This document shows, piece after piece, positions 55,693 through 64,000 of a stretch of DNA of 64,000 nt (position 1 is the first letter of the stretch; each line of letters opens with the position of its first letter). The position numbers and the translations under genes were made by a program. The notes below the pieces were generated by a model that had not been told where the DNA came from, made no database searches, and saw only the letters and a program-made list of their open reading frames with translations. The stretch spans positions 124,001 to 188,000 of the forward strand of contig CAYYIV010000002.1 in assembly GCA_964472095.1 (NCBI GenBank), written 5' to 3'. This DNA is from Pelagibius sp964472095 (GTDB lineage: Bacteria; Pseudomonadota; Alphaproteobacteria; Kiloniellales; Kiloniellaceae).

Positions 55693-56298
55693 TCAGCCCT
55701 TGAAGGTTTCCACGGCCATATAGATGCGCACTGCAGTGGTGAGCCAGCAGAGTGCCCCGAAGCCCCAGGCGAACCAGGCGAAGTACTGCGGCAGCAGGCA
55801 GACGGCGACGAACAGCGCGATGGTCTCGCTGCCCTCGGTGAGGCCGCCGAGGTAGTAGATCGACTTGGTGCCCCTGGCGGTGGTGGAAACGCCGCGCTTG
55901 GCGGCCAGGGCGGCAAAGGCGAGGAAGGAGGCGCCGGTGCCGACGAAGCTGAAGATCAGGAAAGCGGCAGGCAGCGCCTCCTCGGGCCGGCCGACGGCGA
56001 AGAAGAACACCACGCCGGAATAGAACAGGAAATCGAGCACGATATCGAGGTACCCGCCGAGGTCGCTGATGCGGCCGTGACGGGCGACCGCGCCGTCGAG
56101 GCCGTCGGCCAGGCGGTTCAGCAGGATCAGCGCCAGCGCCCAGCCGTAGCTGCCCAGCGCCAGCAGCACCCAGGCGCCGCAACCGATGAGGAAGCCGGTC
56201 CAGGTGACGCTGTTGGCGGTAACGCCGAGGCGCGCGAGCCGCCGCCCGACGGCATCGAGCGGCGGATCAATGAGCTTGCGGAGGCGCGCGTCCAGCAT
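55693..56298 (-). CDS. CDP-alcohol phosphatidyltransferase family protein
   Basis: 201 residues with about six membrane helices. The family motif DGxxAR(x8)Gx3Dx3D is complete: ADGLDGAVARHGRISDLGGYLDIVLD. It transfers a phosphatidyl or similar group from a CDP-alcohol to an alcohol acceptor. PgsA, Pss and inositol/glycerol variants cannot be separated by eye. Not obviously linked to its neighbours. Confidence 0.92.
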   Translation of the reverse strand: MLDARLRKLIDPPLDAVGRRLARLGVTANSVTWTGFLIGCGAWVLLALGSYGWALALILLNRLADGLDGAVARHGRISDLGGYLDIVLDFLFYSGVVFFFAVGRPEEALPAAFLIFSFVGTGASFLAFAALAAKRGVSTTARGTKSIYYLGGLTEGSETIALFVAVCLLPQYFAWFAWGFGALCWLTTAVRIYMAVETFKG

Positions 56299-56356
56299 GC
56301 TTTCCCCTTACCCTGCCGCGATCCGGGGCGCCAGAGCGCTGGAGATCACACTTGCG

Positions 56357-57319
56357 TCAGCCCATGCTCACATAGCGGCCGAGGCGCACAGCGGAGGCGC
56401 CAGGGTTCAGCCGCCGCGACGGCATGATCAGCACGCAGTCGTCGTAGGGCGTCGTCACCGGCTTTTCACCGTCGTAGGCAATCACGCTGCCGGCTTTAGG
56501 GATCACCTCCAGACCGAGATATTCATCTACGAAGCGGAAGCCTTCGCTTTCGATGGTGACCGGCCCGGTTACTTCGACGAAGCGCTGCTGCGGCAGTTCC
56601 AAACCCGTCAGCCCTCCCTCGGCCCAGTCTGCATCGACCATGCCGTTCACCAGCAGGAAGCGCAGCGCCGTCTGGATTGCGATCGGACCCGCAGCGGCCT
56701 CCCAGTGCTGGCCGCATTCGACCAGCAGGGCGTTCTTCGCGCTGGCCGGATCTGCGAAGCCCTCGTAGTCGCGCATGCGCTTGCCTGCAGCGTGGCCGGC
56801 GTCGGTCACTACAACCTCCGGCAGACCCACGGTCTTTGCGAGCTCACGCCCCTTGGCGAGCGGCCCCGCCATCATCATCGCCGGTTGCTTCCGCTGCATG
56901 GAGTGGATGTCGAGCAGCAGGTCGACGGTGTCGATGTAGGGTCGTACCGTCCGCGCGCGGGTCAACTCGGCGGACCGCCGCTCGGGGTTGTCGAGCACCG
57001 CCGCCGTCCACAGCCGGTTGAAGTCCTCGTCGATGAAGCGCGAGGCGGTCGGGTTGGTCGGATCGAAGCTCAAGTAAGCTTCGGTGTTCATGAAGCCTAG
57101 GGAAAGCGTACCCTTCAACGGCCGCACGCCGTGACGGAACAGCCAGTCCAAGGCGATAGCGCCGCAGAGTTCGTTGCCGTGCACCACCGCCGTGATCATC
57201 GCGTGCGGACCCGGCTTGCCGCTGTCGACGCGGGTGATGTAGTCGATGCCGGTGTTGCCGGCCTTGTAAGGCGCGATATCCGGCGCCGTCAATTCAATGG
57301 GATAGCTGTCCTTCGGCAT
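56357..57319 (-). CDS. Succinylglutamate desuccinylase/aspartoacylase-family deacylase
   Basis: 320 residues. The zinc carboxypeptidase-like site is seen as TAVVHGNELCG (His and Glu) and VDLLLDIHSM (third ligand). The family removes acyl groups from N-acylated amino acids or cleaves amide-linked small molecules. The ATG (MPKDSYPIELT) overlaps the M81 stop as TGATG, so it is coupled to the peptidase gene. Confidence 0.9.
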   Translation of the reverse strand: MPKDSYPIELTAPDIAPYKAGNTGIDYITRVDSGKPGPHAMITAVVHGNELCGAIALDWLFRHGVRPLKGTLSLGFMNTEAYLSFDPTNPTASRFIDEDFNRLWTAAVLDNPERRSAELTRARTVRPYIDTVDLLLDIHSMQRKQPAMMMAGPLAKGRELAKTVGLPEVVVTDAGHAAGKRMRDYEGFADPASAKNALLVECGQHWEAAAGPIAIQTALRFLLVNGMVDADWAEGGLTGLELPQQRFVEVTGPVTIESEGFRFVDEYLGLEVIPKAGSVIAYDGEKPVTTPYDDCVLIMPSRRLNPGASAVRLGRYVSMG

Positions 57320-58881
57320 CAATCGTCTCCCTGACCGGCCCTCAGCTTGCCGGGTTCAACTGCTGTCGACACACCCTGCCACTCGGCCCGCCGGTCCATG
57401 GGAAAGATCCCGGCGCGGGCGTGGCGGTAGGGCAACTGCGTAAGGTCGGCGGTGCCCCAGTCGGGGGTATCCACGATCACGATGGCGGCGGCCAGCGGCT
57501 CGTAAACCGCGCGGAAGTGAGTCTTGGAGCGCAACAGCACGATGTCCTGCGCAACAAAATCGACGCCGAACTGTTCCAGCGCGTCAAGATCGATGGCCGA
57601 GGTGCAGACCGAGATCACGCTGACGGTGACGCTGCCGAAACGCAGCAGCGCCGAGGAGCCGAGATCGATGCGCCGACCCTTGCGCATCGGGCCGTTGCCG
57701 GTGAACACCTTGTTTCCCGCCCAGAGCACCTCCGCCTCGGCCTCGAGAGCTCCTCCGGAACGCGGCGACGACTTGCCGCCGAGGCACACCGTCAGCCTCG
57801 CGCCGATACCCGCCGCCACGGCCGCCGCCGCGGTCTGTGGATCCCAGAGGTAGGGACAATGCACGGCGAGGCCATCGGTCCCTGCGATCAGCCGCCTCAG
57901 TGCCCAGGTCGAATCGTTGAAGCGGTCGGCGTGTTCCAGCAGGACGACCGGCCGCGCATCCTGCCGCGCGATCTGCTTGGCCCTGGCGACGCCCTTGTCG
58001 AGATCCTCGACCAGTCCCTCGTGCAGCAAGGCCTCCCGCAGCCCCCAGATGCGCCAGGCGAGGCGCGCAGCTTCGGCCTCCGCGAGGTCATGGTCCCCGT
58101 CGGCCACCACCGCGACCGAAAAGCCGAGGTCCGGCGTATCGGCATAGGCGAAGCCGCAGAACACCGAGGCATCGATGATGCCGGGCACGCGCTGAGGCAG
58201 GCTGAGCGAATCGGCGACGATCTCCGACAGCGGCGCCAGCGCGTTGGCGGTGAAGATCGACGGCAGCACCACCGGCGGCTTCACCAGGGCGACCCGCGGA
58301 TTGGCGCGCCCTTCCAAACGATCCAGCAGGCAGCGAGCCGCCCGGGCGCCGGTCTCCGCCATGTCGACATGGGGCGAGAAGTGGAAGCCGAAGAGTGCGG
58401 TGCAGAGCGCCGCCGTGCGCGGCGAGAGGTTGGCATGGAGGTCGAAGGCCACCACGACCGGCAGATCGGGGCCAAGCGCCGCGCGCAGGGCCTGCAGCAG
58501 ATCGCCCTCCGGATCGGGACGGCTGGGCGTCGTCATGGCGCCGTGCAGGAAGAGCAGCACACCGTCCAGCGGCCCGGCCGCCTGCAGCCCGGCCAGGAGT
58601 TCGTCGCGATAATGATCGAAAGCCGCATCACTGGCGTGGCCGGCGGCCGAGCAGTCGGTATAGACCAGCGGCAGGATCTCCGCCCCGGCCGCGCCGAGCA
58701 CCTCGAGGAAGCCGCCGGCGACGCTCGCCGAGCCGGCAAGGCCTTCGGTCAAGGCCAGGCCGCGCCTCGCCTCGCGCTCGAAGTCTTCGAGACTGGTCTC
58801 CTGCGGCAGGAAAGAGACCGACTCCAGCGCGAAGCCGCCGACAGCGACGCGCCACGTTGTTGAACCTTCACTCTCGTCCAC
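57319..58881 (-). CDS. M81-family metallopeptidase (MlrC-like)
   Basis: 520 residues, the typical M81 length. Key regions are VGGFALESVSFLPQ at the N-terminus, LFLHGAMTT, VAFDLHANLSPRT, FHFSPHVDMAETG and VVLLEHADRFNDSTW. MlrC is known from the last step of microcystin degradation. Homologues in other bacteria probably cleave small amide compounds. It is followed without a gap by the AstE-like deacylase gene, and preceded by LysR 24 bases upstream on the same strand. Confidence 0.92.
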   Translation of the reverse strand: MDESEGSTTWRVAVGGFALESVSFLPQETSLEDFEREARRGLALTEGLAGSASVAGGFLEVLGAAGAEILPLVYTDCSAAGHASDAAFDHYRDELLAGLQAAGPLDGVLLFLHGAMTTPSRPDPEGDLLQALRAALGPDLPVVVAFDLHANLSPRTAALCTALFGFHFSPHVDMAETGARAARCLLDRLEGRANPRVALVKPPVVLPSIFTANALAPLSEIVADSLSLPQRVPGIIDASVFCGFAYADTPDLGFSVAVVADGDHDLAEAEAARLAWRIWGLREALLHEGLVEDLDKGVARAKQIARQDARPVVLLEHADRFNDSTWALRRLIAGTDGLAVHCPYLWDPQTAAAAVAAGIGARLTVCLGGKSSPRSGGALEAEAEVLWAGNKVFTGNGPMRKGRRIDLGSSALLRFGSVTVSVISVCTSAIDLDALEQFGVDFVAQDIVLLRSKTHFRAVYEPLAAAIVIVDTPDWGTADLTQLPYRHARAGIFPMDRRAEWQGVSTAVEPGKLRAGQGDD

Positions 58882-58905
58882 GTTTCCACCTCGGCATCGG
58901 GAGCG

Positions 58906-59865
58906 TCAACCCTCCCCCAGGTAGACATTGCCCATCTCCTGCGCCAGCTGCGCGCGGATGGCCGCGATCAGCTGCTGAGCCGGGCGCGAGAAGCCGCGAT
59001 CGGCCAGATGCAGCACGCCGTAGCGGTTGACCAGGCGCGGCGTCAGCGGCCGCGCTTCCAGGTCGCCCCGCCCGGCGCCGCCCCAGGACAGGGCGTTGAG
59101 GATGGCGACGCCATGGCCCATGCGCACCAGGTCGCAGATCGTGCCGGAGAGGTTGGTCTCCGCGCGCAGGCGCATCGGCACGCCGGCGCGGCGGAACATC
59201 TGCTCGATGCGGTGGCGCGACGGATAACGCCGGGTCATGGTGATCAGCGGGACCTCGGCGAGATCCTCGACCCCGATGCTGCGCTTGGCCGCCAGGGCGT
59301 GGCCGGGCGGCATCAGGACCACGGAATGGGTTTCGATCAGCGCAATGGCCTCGATGCCGGGATGGCTTTCCAGCATCGAGGCGAAGGCCAGCTCGACCTG
59401 GTCGCGCAGCAGCCAGTCGACCATCATTTCCGTTAGGCCGGTCTCCATGGTGAGGACCAGGTGCGGATGCTCGCGCAGGAAGCCGTGCAGCAGCCTGTGC
59501 AGCACCGCCTCGTAGAGCATCGGCGTGACGCCGACCCGCAGCTGGCCGACGCCGTGGCGGCGCACGTCCTCCGCCGAGCGCCTGACCCGGTCGATGCCGT
59601 CGAGCGCGTTGCCGACGTCGATGGAAAGGCGGTGCGCCTCCGGAGTCGGGGTCAGCTTCCCCTTGGCGCGGTGGAACAGGGAGAAGCCCAACTCGTCCTC
59701 GAACTGCTTCAGCAGGCGACTGACCGCCGGCTGGGACACCCCGAGGTAGCGCGCCGCCGCGCTGACCGACCCGGCCTCCATGACCGCAGAGAAAGCCTCC
59801 ATCATGCGCGGCGTGGGGGGCCGCCGGCCGTCTGCATCGGTCTGAGGATCGAAGCTATATCCCAT
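58906..59865 (-). CDS. LysR-family transcription regulator
   Basis: 319 residues. The HTH is PRMMEAFSAVMEAGSVSAAARYLGVSQPAVSRLLKQFEDELG; a ligand domain follows. The first 18 residues form an extension before the helix. It is divergent from the dipeptide-type ABC transporter and first in a LysR-M81-deacylase operon, so it likely regulates both. ATAA-N7-TTAT (59864-59878) touches its start codon and could be part of its operator. Confidence 0.93.
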   Translation of the reverse strand: MGYSFDPQTDADGRRPPTPRMMEAFSAVMEAGSVSAAARYLGVSQPAVSRLLKQFEDELGFSLFHRAKGKLTPTPEAHRLSIDVGNALDGIDRVRRSAEDVRRHGVGQLRVGVTPMLYEAVLHRLLHGFLREHPHLVLTMETGLTEMMVDWLLRDQVELAFASMLESHPGIEAIALIETHSVVLMPPGHALAAKRSIGVEDLAEVPLITMTRRYPSRHRIEQMFRRAGVPMRLRAETNLSGTICDLVRMGHGVAILNALSWGGAGRGDLEARPLTPRLVNRYGVLHLADRGFSRPAQQLIAAIRAQLAQEMGNVYLGEG

Positions 59866-59947
59866 AATGTAATGTTATAGTCTTTATGACCCGAATAGCA
59901 GGCTTTGCCTGCTGATTGTCGCGAGCACGCTGAAGCGGCATTTCGCT

Positions 59948-59976
59948 TTGACAGCCTCCTTAGACATTCGCATTAT
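59948..59976 (+). promoter_or_regulatory. Candidate promoter of the peptide ABC transporter operon
   Basis: TTGACA (59948-59953), 17-base spacer, CATTAT (59971-59976). It leaves a leader of about 125 bases before the binding-protein ATG. Confidence 0.45.
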
Positions 59977-60109
59977 ACCCAGGAAGGTCCCGCCGTCGAG
60001 CGATGGGAAGGGACCGCCAAGAAAATTCCGCGCCGAGAGGGTAACCTCCGGGATTCCACGGCGCGGGTGACAGGAACAGGCGCTTCAACGTCTTACGGGG
60101 AACGAACTC

Positions 60110-61711
60110 ATGCGAAAGAGCACGCTATTTTGCGCAGTCTCCCTCGCCGCGGCCCTGGCTTCGCCGGCCGTCGCGCAGGAACTGACCATCGGAATCTCGG
60201 CCGAACCCTCGGCTCTCGATCCGCATTACCACAACCTCGGCCCGAACAACGCCATGCGGCGTCACATGTTCGAAGCGCTGGTGCTGACCGATGAGAACCA
60301 GCGGCTTTCTCCGGGGCTCGCAGCCTCCTACGAACCGCTCGACGACACCACCTGGGAGTTCAAGCTGCGCGAGGGCGTGAAATTCCACGACGGCTCGCCC
60401 TTCACGGCCAGGGACGTGGTCTTCACGGTCTGCCGCATCCCCACCGTGGAGAACAGCCCGTCGTCCTTCACGGTCTACACCAAGGCGATCGCCGGCATGG
60501 AGGTGAAGGACCCGCACACCCTCATCATCAAGACCGACGGTCCCTACCCGCTGCTGCCCAATGAGGCGGCCTCCTGGGGCATTCTCTCCGCCACCGCCAA
60601 CGGCGTCACCGGCGACATCGGTTTCAGCCGCGATGGCTGCACCGGCATCGATAGCTATCCGAAGACCGAGGACTTCAACTCCGGCAAGGCCGCCATCGGC
60701 ACAGGCATGTTCAAGTTCAAGCAATTCACGCGCGGCGAGAAGGTCGTCCTGGAGCGCAACGACGACTACTGGGACGGCACTGCCGACTGGGCCTCGGTCA
60801 CCTTCCGGCCGATCACCAGCGACGGCCCGCGCGTGGCTGCCCTGCTGGCCGGCGACGTCGACCTGATCGAGAACCCGCCGCTGCAGGATCTCGAGCGCAT
60901 CAAGTCAGACGGCTTCGAGGTGGCGCAGGGCCTTTCCAACCGCGTGATCTACCTGCACCTGGACCATGAGGGCGAGCCGAGCCCAGGCATTACCGGCACC
61001 GACAAGAATCCCTTGAAGGACATCCGGGTACGCAAGGCGCTTTCCATGGCGATCAACCGCGATGCCATCGTCGAGCGGATCATGAACGGTGTCGCGGTGT
61101 CGGCCGGCGAGCTGCTGCCGCAGGGAATGTTCGGCACCACCCCCGGCGCCGAAGCCGAGAAGTACGACCCCGAGGGTGCCAAGAAACTGCTGGCGGAGGC
61201 CGGCTATCCGGACGGTTTCGGCCTCACTATCGGTTCGCCCAACGATCGCTACATCAACGATGCCCAGGTCACGCAGGCCGTCGCCCAGATGCTGACCCGC
61301 ATCGGCATCCAGACCCAGGTCGATGCGGTCACCGCCAGCACCTTCTTCGCGCGGCGCAACGCGTTCGAGTTCTCGGTGTACCTGGCCGGCTGGGGCGCGG
61401 CGACCGGCGAGATGTCCTCGCCGCTGCGCGCCCTCGTCGCCACGCCGGACAAGGCCAAGGGCTACGGCGGCACCAATGCCGGGCGCTATTCCAATCCTGA
61501 GATGGACGCCTTGATCGACCAGGCGCTTGCCACGGTCGACGACGACAAGCGCGAGGCGCTGTTGCAGCAGGCCAGTCAGGTCGTCATCCAGGACTACGGC
61601 ATCCTGCCGCTGCACTTCGAGGTGACGCCCTGGGCCTTCCGCAAGGGCATCAGCTTCGTGCCGCGGGTGGACCAGTACACATTGGCCCTAGGCGTCAAGC
61701 CGGCCGGCTGA
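60110..61711 (+). CDS. ABC transporter substrate-binding protein, family 5 (dipeptide/oligopeptide type)
   Basis: 533 residues: a signal peptide (MRKSTLFCAVSLAAALASPAVAQE), then TIGISAEPSALDPHYHN, KLREGVKFHDGSPFTARDVVFT and the usual long two-lobed fold. Ligands of the family include peptides, opines and glycosides. The neighbouring M81 peptidase and deacylase suggest a peptide or N-acyl compound. A leader of about 125 bases and a strong hairpin flank the gene. Confidence 0.95.
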   Translation: MRKSTLFCAVSLAAALASPAVAQELTIGISAEPSALDPHYHNLGPNNAMRRHMFEALVLTDENQRLSPGLAASYEPLDDTTWEFKLREGVKFHDGSPFTARDVVFTVCRIPTVENSPSSFTVYTKAIAGMEVKDPHTLIIKTDGPYPLLPNEAASWGILSATANGVTGDIGFSRDGCTGIDSYPKTEDFNSGKAAIGTGMFKFKQFTRGEKVVLERNDDYWDGTADWASVTFRPITSDGPRVAALLAGDVDLIENPPLQDLERIKSDGFEVAQGLSNRVIYLHLDHEGEPSPGITGTDKNPLKDIRVRKALSMAINRDAIVERIMNGVAVSAGELLPQGMFGTTPGAEAEKYDPEGAKKLLAEAGYPDGFGLTIGSPNDRYINDAQVTQAVAQMLTRIGIQTQVDAVTASTFFARRNAFEFSVYLAGWGAATGEMSSPLRALVATPDKAKGYGGTNAGRYSNPEMDALIDQALATVDDDKREALLQQASQVVIQDYGILPLHFEVTPWAFRKGISFVPRVDQYTLALGVKPAG

Positions 61712-61727
61712 AGCTGCAAATGCCCCC

Positions 61728-61758
61728 GCCGGGACGGAGGGTCCGCCTCCGTCCCGGC
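61728..61758 (+). other. Intercistronic hairpin between binding-protein and permease genes
   Basis: GCCGGGACGGAGG (61728-61740), 5-base loop, CCTCCGTCCCGGC (61746-61758): a perfect 13-bp stem not followed by a T-run. Likely protects the 3' end of the binding-protein messenger. Confidence 0.7.
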
Positions 61759-61806
61759 CGGCACTTCCGGGGTTCGCCGGCCCCCTCTAGCGGCAGGGCA
61801 TAGCCG

Positions 61807-62784
61807 ATGCTCGTCTACCTTCTGCGCCGCCTCGGCCAGAGCCTCTTTGTGATCGCCGCCATGGCGGTGCTGGTCTTCATTGGCGTCTTCGCGATCGGCA
61901 ACCCGATCGACATCATGATCAGCCCCGACGCCGACCAGGCGGAGATGGCCGCTGCCATGGCCCGCCTCGGCCTCGACAAGCCGCTGTGGGAACAGTTCCT
62001 CATCTTCATCAAGAACGCGCTGCAGGGTGACCTGGGCAGGAGCTTCGTCTATTCCACCGACGCCCTCGGCCTCATCCTTTCCAAGCTGCCGGCGACCCTG
62101 GAGCTGGCCTTCCTGGCGCTGCTCATCGCCATCCTTTTCGGCGTGCCGCTCGGCATGATCGCCGGCCTGAAGCCCCATTCGATCGTCGGCAAGTCCATCA
62201 TGGCTGGCTCGATCCTCGGCTTCAGCCTGCCGAACTTCTGGCAGGGCATGATGCTGATCCTGCTCTTCGCGGTGATCTTCAAGGTGCTGCCTTCCGGCGG
62301 GCGCGGCGACACCGTGCAGGTCTTCGGCATCGCCGTCAGCTTCCTGACGCTCGACGGCCTCTCCCACATGTTGCTGCCGGCCATCAACCTGGCGCTCTTC
62401 AAGACCTCGCTGGTGATCCGCCTGGCGCGCGCCGGCACGCGGGAGGCTTCGCTGCAGGACTACGTGAAGTTCGCCCGCGCCAAGGGCCTGTCGCAGCGGC
62501 GCATCGTGCTGGTGCACATCCTGAAAAACATCCTGATCCCGGTGGTCACCGTGCTCGGACTGGAACTCGGCAGCATGATCGCCTTCGCCGTGGTGACCGA
62601 GTCGGTCTTTGCCTGGCCCGGCATGGGCAAGCTGCTGATCGACTCCATCCAGCTGCTCGACCGCCCGGTGGTGGTCGCCTACCTGATGCTGACCGTTTTC
62701 ATGTTCATCATCATCAACCTGGCGGTCGACATGCTCTACTGCGTGCTCGATCCGCGCGTCAGGCTGTCGGAGGTGCGGGCATGA
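61807..62784 (+). CDS. Peptide ABC transporter permease (DppB type)
   Basis: 325 residues, six helices. It starts MLVYLLRRLGQSLFVIAAMAVLVF, typical of DppB/OppB. The coupling (EAA) loop is ASLQDYVKFARAKGLSQRRIVLVHILKN. It pairs with the following permease, whose ATG overlaps this stop. Confidence 0.96.
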   Translation: MLVYLLRRLGQSLFVIAAMAVLVFIGVFAIGNPIDIMISPDADQAEMAAAMARLGLDKPLWEQFLIFIKNALQGDLGRSFVYSTDALGLILSKLPATLELAFLALLIAILFGVPLGMIAGLKPHSIVGKSIMAGSILGFSLPNFWQGMMLILLFAVIFKVLPSGGRGDTVQVFGIAVSFLTLDGLSHMLLPAINLALFKTSLVIRLARAGTREASLQDYVKFARAKGLSQRRIVLVHILKNILIPVVTVLGLELGSMIAFAVVTESVFAWPGMGKLLIDSIQLLDRPVVVAYLMLTVFMFIIINLAVDMLYCVLDPRVRLSEVRA

Positions 62785-63713
62785 CCGACACCCTGAAGGC
62801 CACGGTAACCCGCTCAGAGGTCCGGCGGCCCGGTTGGCGCGCCGCCCCACTGGCCCGCTTCGCCGCGGAGTTCGCCGCCAGTCCGGTGGCGCTGACCGCC
62901 CTGGCGCTCACCGTGGCCCTCGCCGTGCTCGCCGTCTTCGCCAACTTCGTAACGCCGCAGAACCCCTACGACCTGGCGCAGCTCGACATCATGGAGGGCA
63001 TGCAGGCGCCGGGCAGCAGCAATTTCGACGGCTCCATGACCTATCATCTCGGCACCGACCAGCAGGGCCGCGACATGCTCTCGGCGATCATATTCGGCCT
63101 GCGCATGAGCCTCGGCGTCGGCGCCATGAGCACGATCATCGCGCTGTCCCTCGGCATGTCGGTCGGTGTGCTGGCGGCCTACTTCGGCGGCAAGGTCGAT
63201 GCCGTCATCATGCGGGTGGTCGACCTGCAGCTCTCCTTTCCGGCGATCCTCGTCGCCCTCATCCTGCTGGCGGTGCTCGGCAAGGGTGTCGACAAAGTGG
63301 TCATCGCCCTCATCATCGTGCAGTGGGCCTACTACGCCCGCACCGTGCGCGGCACCGCCCTGGTCGAACGGCGCAAGGAATACATCGAGGCGGCCTCCTG
63401 CCTCGCCCTCTCGCACCGCCGCATCGTGTTCCGCCACCTGCTGCCCAACTGCCTGCCGCCGCTCATCGTGGTGGCGACGGTGCAGGTCGCCAACGCCATC
63501 GCCCTGGAGGCGACGCTTTCCTTCCTCGGCGTCGGCGTGCCGATCACGGAGCCTTCGCTCGGCCTGCTGATCGCCAACGGCTACGATTACATGCTGTCCG
63601 GCAAATACTGGATCTCCTTCTTCCCCGGTGTCGCCCTGCTGGTCACCATCGTCGCCATCAACCTGGTCGGCGACCAGCTGCGCGACGTACTGAATCCCAG
63701 GCTAAAGAGATGA
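62781..63713 (+). CDS. Peptide ABC transporter permease (DppC type)
   Basis: 310 residues with an N-terminal cytoplasmic stretch, a first helix at about 35-55, the periplasmic segment HLGTDQQGRDMLSAIIFGLRMSLGVG characteristic of DppC/OppC, and coupling loop KEYIEAASCLALSHRRIVFRHLLPN. Starts and ends in 4-base overlaps with its neighbours. Confidence 0.96.
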   Translation: MTDTLKATVTRSEVRRPGWRAAPLARFAAEFAASPVALTALALTVALAVLAVFANFVTPQNPYDLAQLDIMEGMQAPGSSNFDGSMTYHLGTDQQGRDMLSAIIFGLRMSLGVGAMSTIIALSLGMSVGVLAAYFGGKVDAVIMRVVDLQLSFPAILVALILLAVLGKGVDKVVIALIIVQWAYYARTVRGTALVERRKEYIEAASCLALSHRRIVFRHLLPNCLPPLIVVATVQVANAIALEATLSFLGVGVPITEPSLGLLIANGYDYMLSGKYWISFFPGVALLVTIVAINLVGDQLRDVLNPRLKR

Positions 63714-64000
63714 CGGCGGCCGAAGCAATGACCGGCGCCGCGCCCAGCCCGACGCTGGAGGTCCGGGACCTCGAGACCCACTTCTTCACCCGCGACGGGG
63801 TGGTGAAGGCGGTCAACGGGGTAAGCTTCCAGGTCGGCGCCGGCGAGGTGCTCGGGCTGGTCGGCGAGTCGGGCAGCGGCAAGTCGATCACCGGCTTCTC
63901 CATCCTCGGCCTGGTCGACCAGCCCGGCCGCGTCGCAGGCGGCCAAATCCTGTTTCAGGGCCGCGATCTGGTACCGCTGGCGGAGAAGGAGCGCCGCAAG
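63710..64000 (+). CDS. Peptide ABC transporter ATPase (DppD type), N-terminal part
   Basis: The first 97 residues of an ABC ATPase, cut by the window edge. EVRDLETHFFTRDGVVKAVNGVSFQV is typical of DppD/OppD, and Walker A is GESGSGKS. Signature and Walker B motifs lie outside. The ATG overlaps the DppC-type stop (ATGA). Confidence 0.94.
   Translation, partial: MTAAEAMTGAAPSPTLEVRDLETHFFTRDGVVKAVNGVSFQVGAGEVLGLVGESGSGKSITGFSILGLVDQPGRVAGGQILFQGRDLVPLAEKERRK

Overview
The window is GC-rich, densely packed chromosomal DNA, most likely from an alphaproteobacterium of the Rhodospirillales/Kiloniellales kind. The placement is inferred from base composition, the gene families and the CIRCE/sigma32-type groESL control. 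I see no rRNA, convincing tRNA, CRISPR array, insertion sequence or prophage.

Layout. (1) 1-11244: a truncated HAD phosphatase gene, a pair of palindromic intergenic repeats, then a long left-reading nucleoside scavenging operon: BMP-type binding protein, ABC ATPase, two permeases, cytidine deaminase, purine nucleoside phosphorylase, deoC, deoA, a PhyH-type dioxygenase and an exported 5'-nucleotidase. (2) 11245-15490: a 700-base non-coding stretch with a possible leftward small RNA, a small ORF, a KDG kinase and groESL. (3) 15604-20498: a PLD-VTT fusion with an EEP-family hydrolase; a persulfide-sensor-like ArsR regulator with a membrane rhodanese; a DUF2161 protein and a broken acetyltransferase. 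(4) 20534-24598: a FadR-like regulator, a TRAP transporter and an RpiB-type isomerase. (5) 24833-31067: a second PhyH protein, a LysE exporter, a DUF2189 protein with an apparent ATC start, a cupin, mtnA, ackA and a HAD phosphatase.

(6) 31148-39562 is one of two candidate undescribed systems. It is a five-gene left-reading operon: a SAM-cyclase-AAA-TPR signalling protein, a YcaO enzyme, a long TfuA protein, a cytosolic-looking HExxH metallopeptidase, and a 201-residue protein ending in five six-residue repeats. YcaO plus TfuA is the known pair for installing thioamides in peptides, so the repeat protein is the obvious candidate substrate.

(7) 39707-44630: an IclR regulator and the glyoxylate-to-glycerate genes gcl, hyi and glxR. 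(8) 44721-51137: a solitary AAA ATPase, a small exported protein, a PLP decarboxylase-like enzyme, and a LysR gene divergent from a mitochondrial-type aconitase.

(9) 51289-55659 is the second candidate system: a patatin-like phospholipase, a subtilisin-like protease with a 240-residue N-terminal region I do not recognise, and a ComEC-like metallo-beta-lactamase protein. The effector combination resembles bacterial conflict or immunity modules. (10) 55693-64000: a CDP-alcohol phosphatidyltransferase, then a LysR - M81 peptidase - AstE-like deacylase operon divergent from a dipeptide-type ABC transporter that runs off the right edge.

A recurring detail is that all three binding-protein-dependent transport operons carry a perfect or near-perfect hairpin without a U-tract directly after the binding-protein gene.
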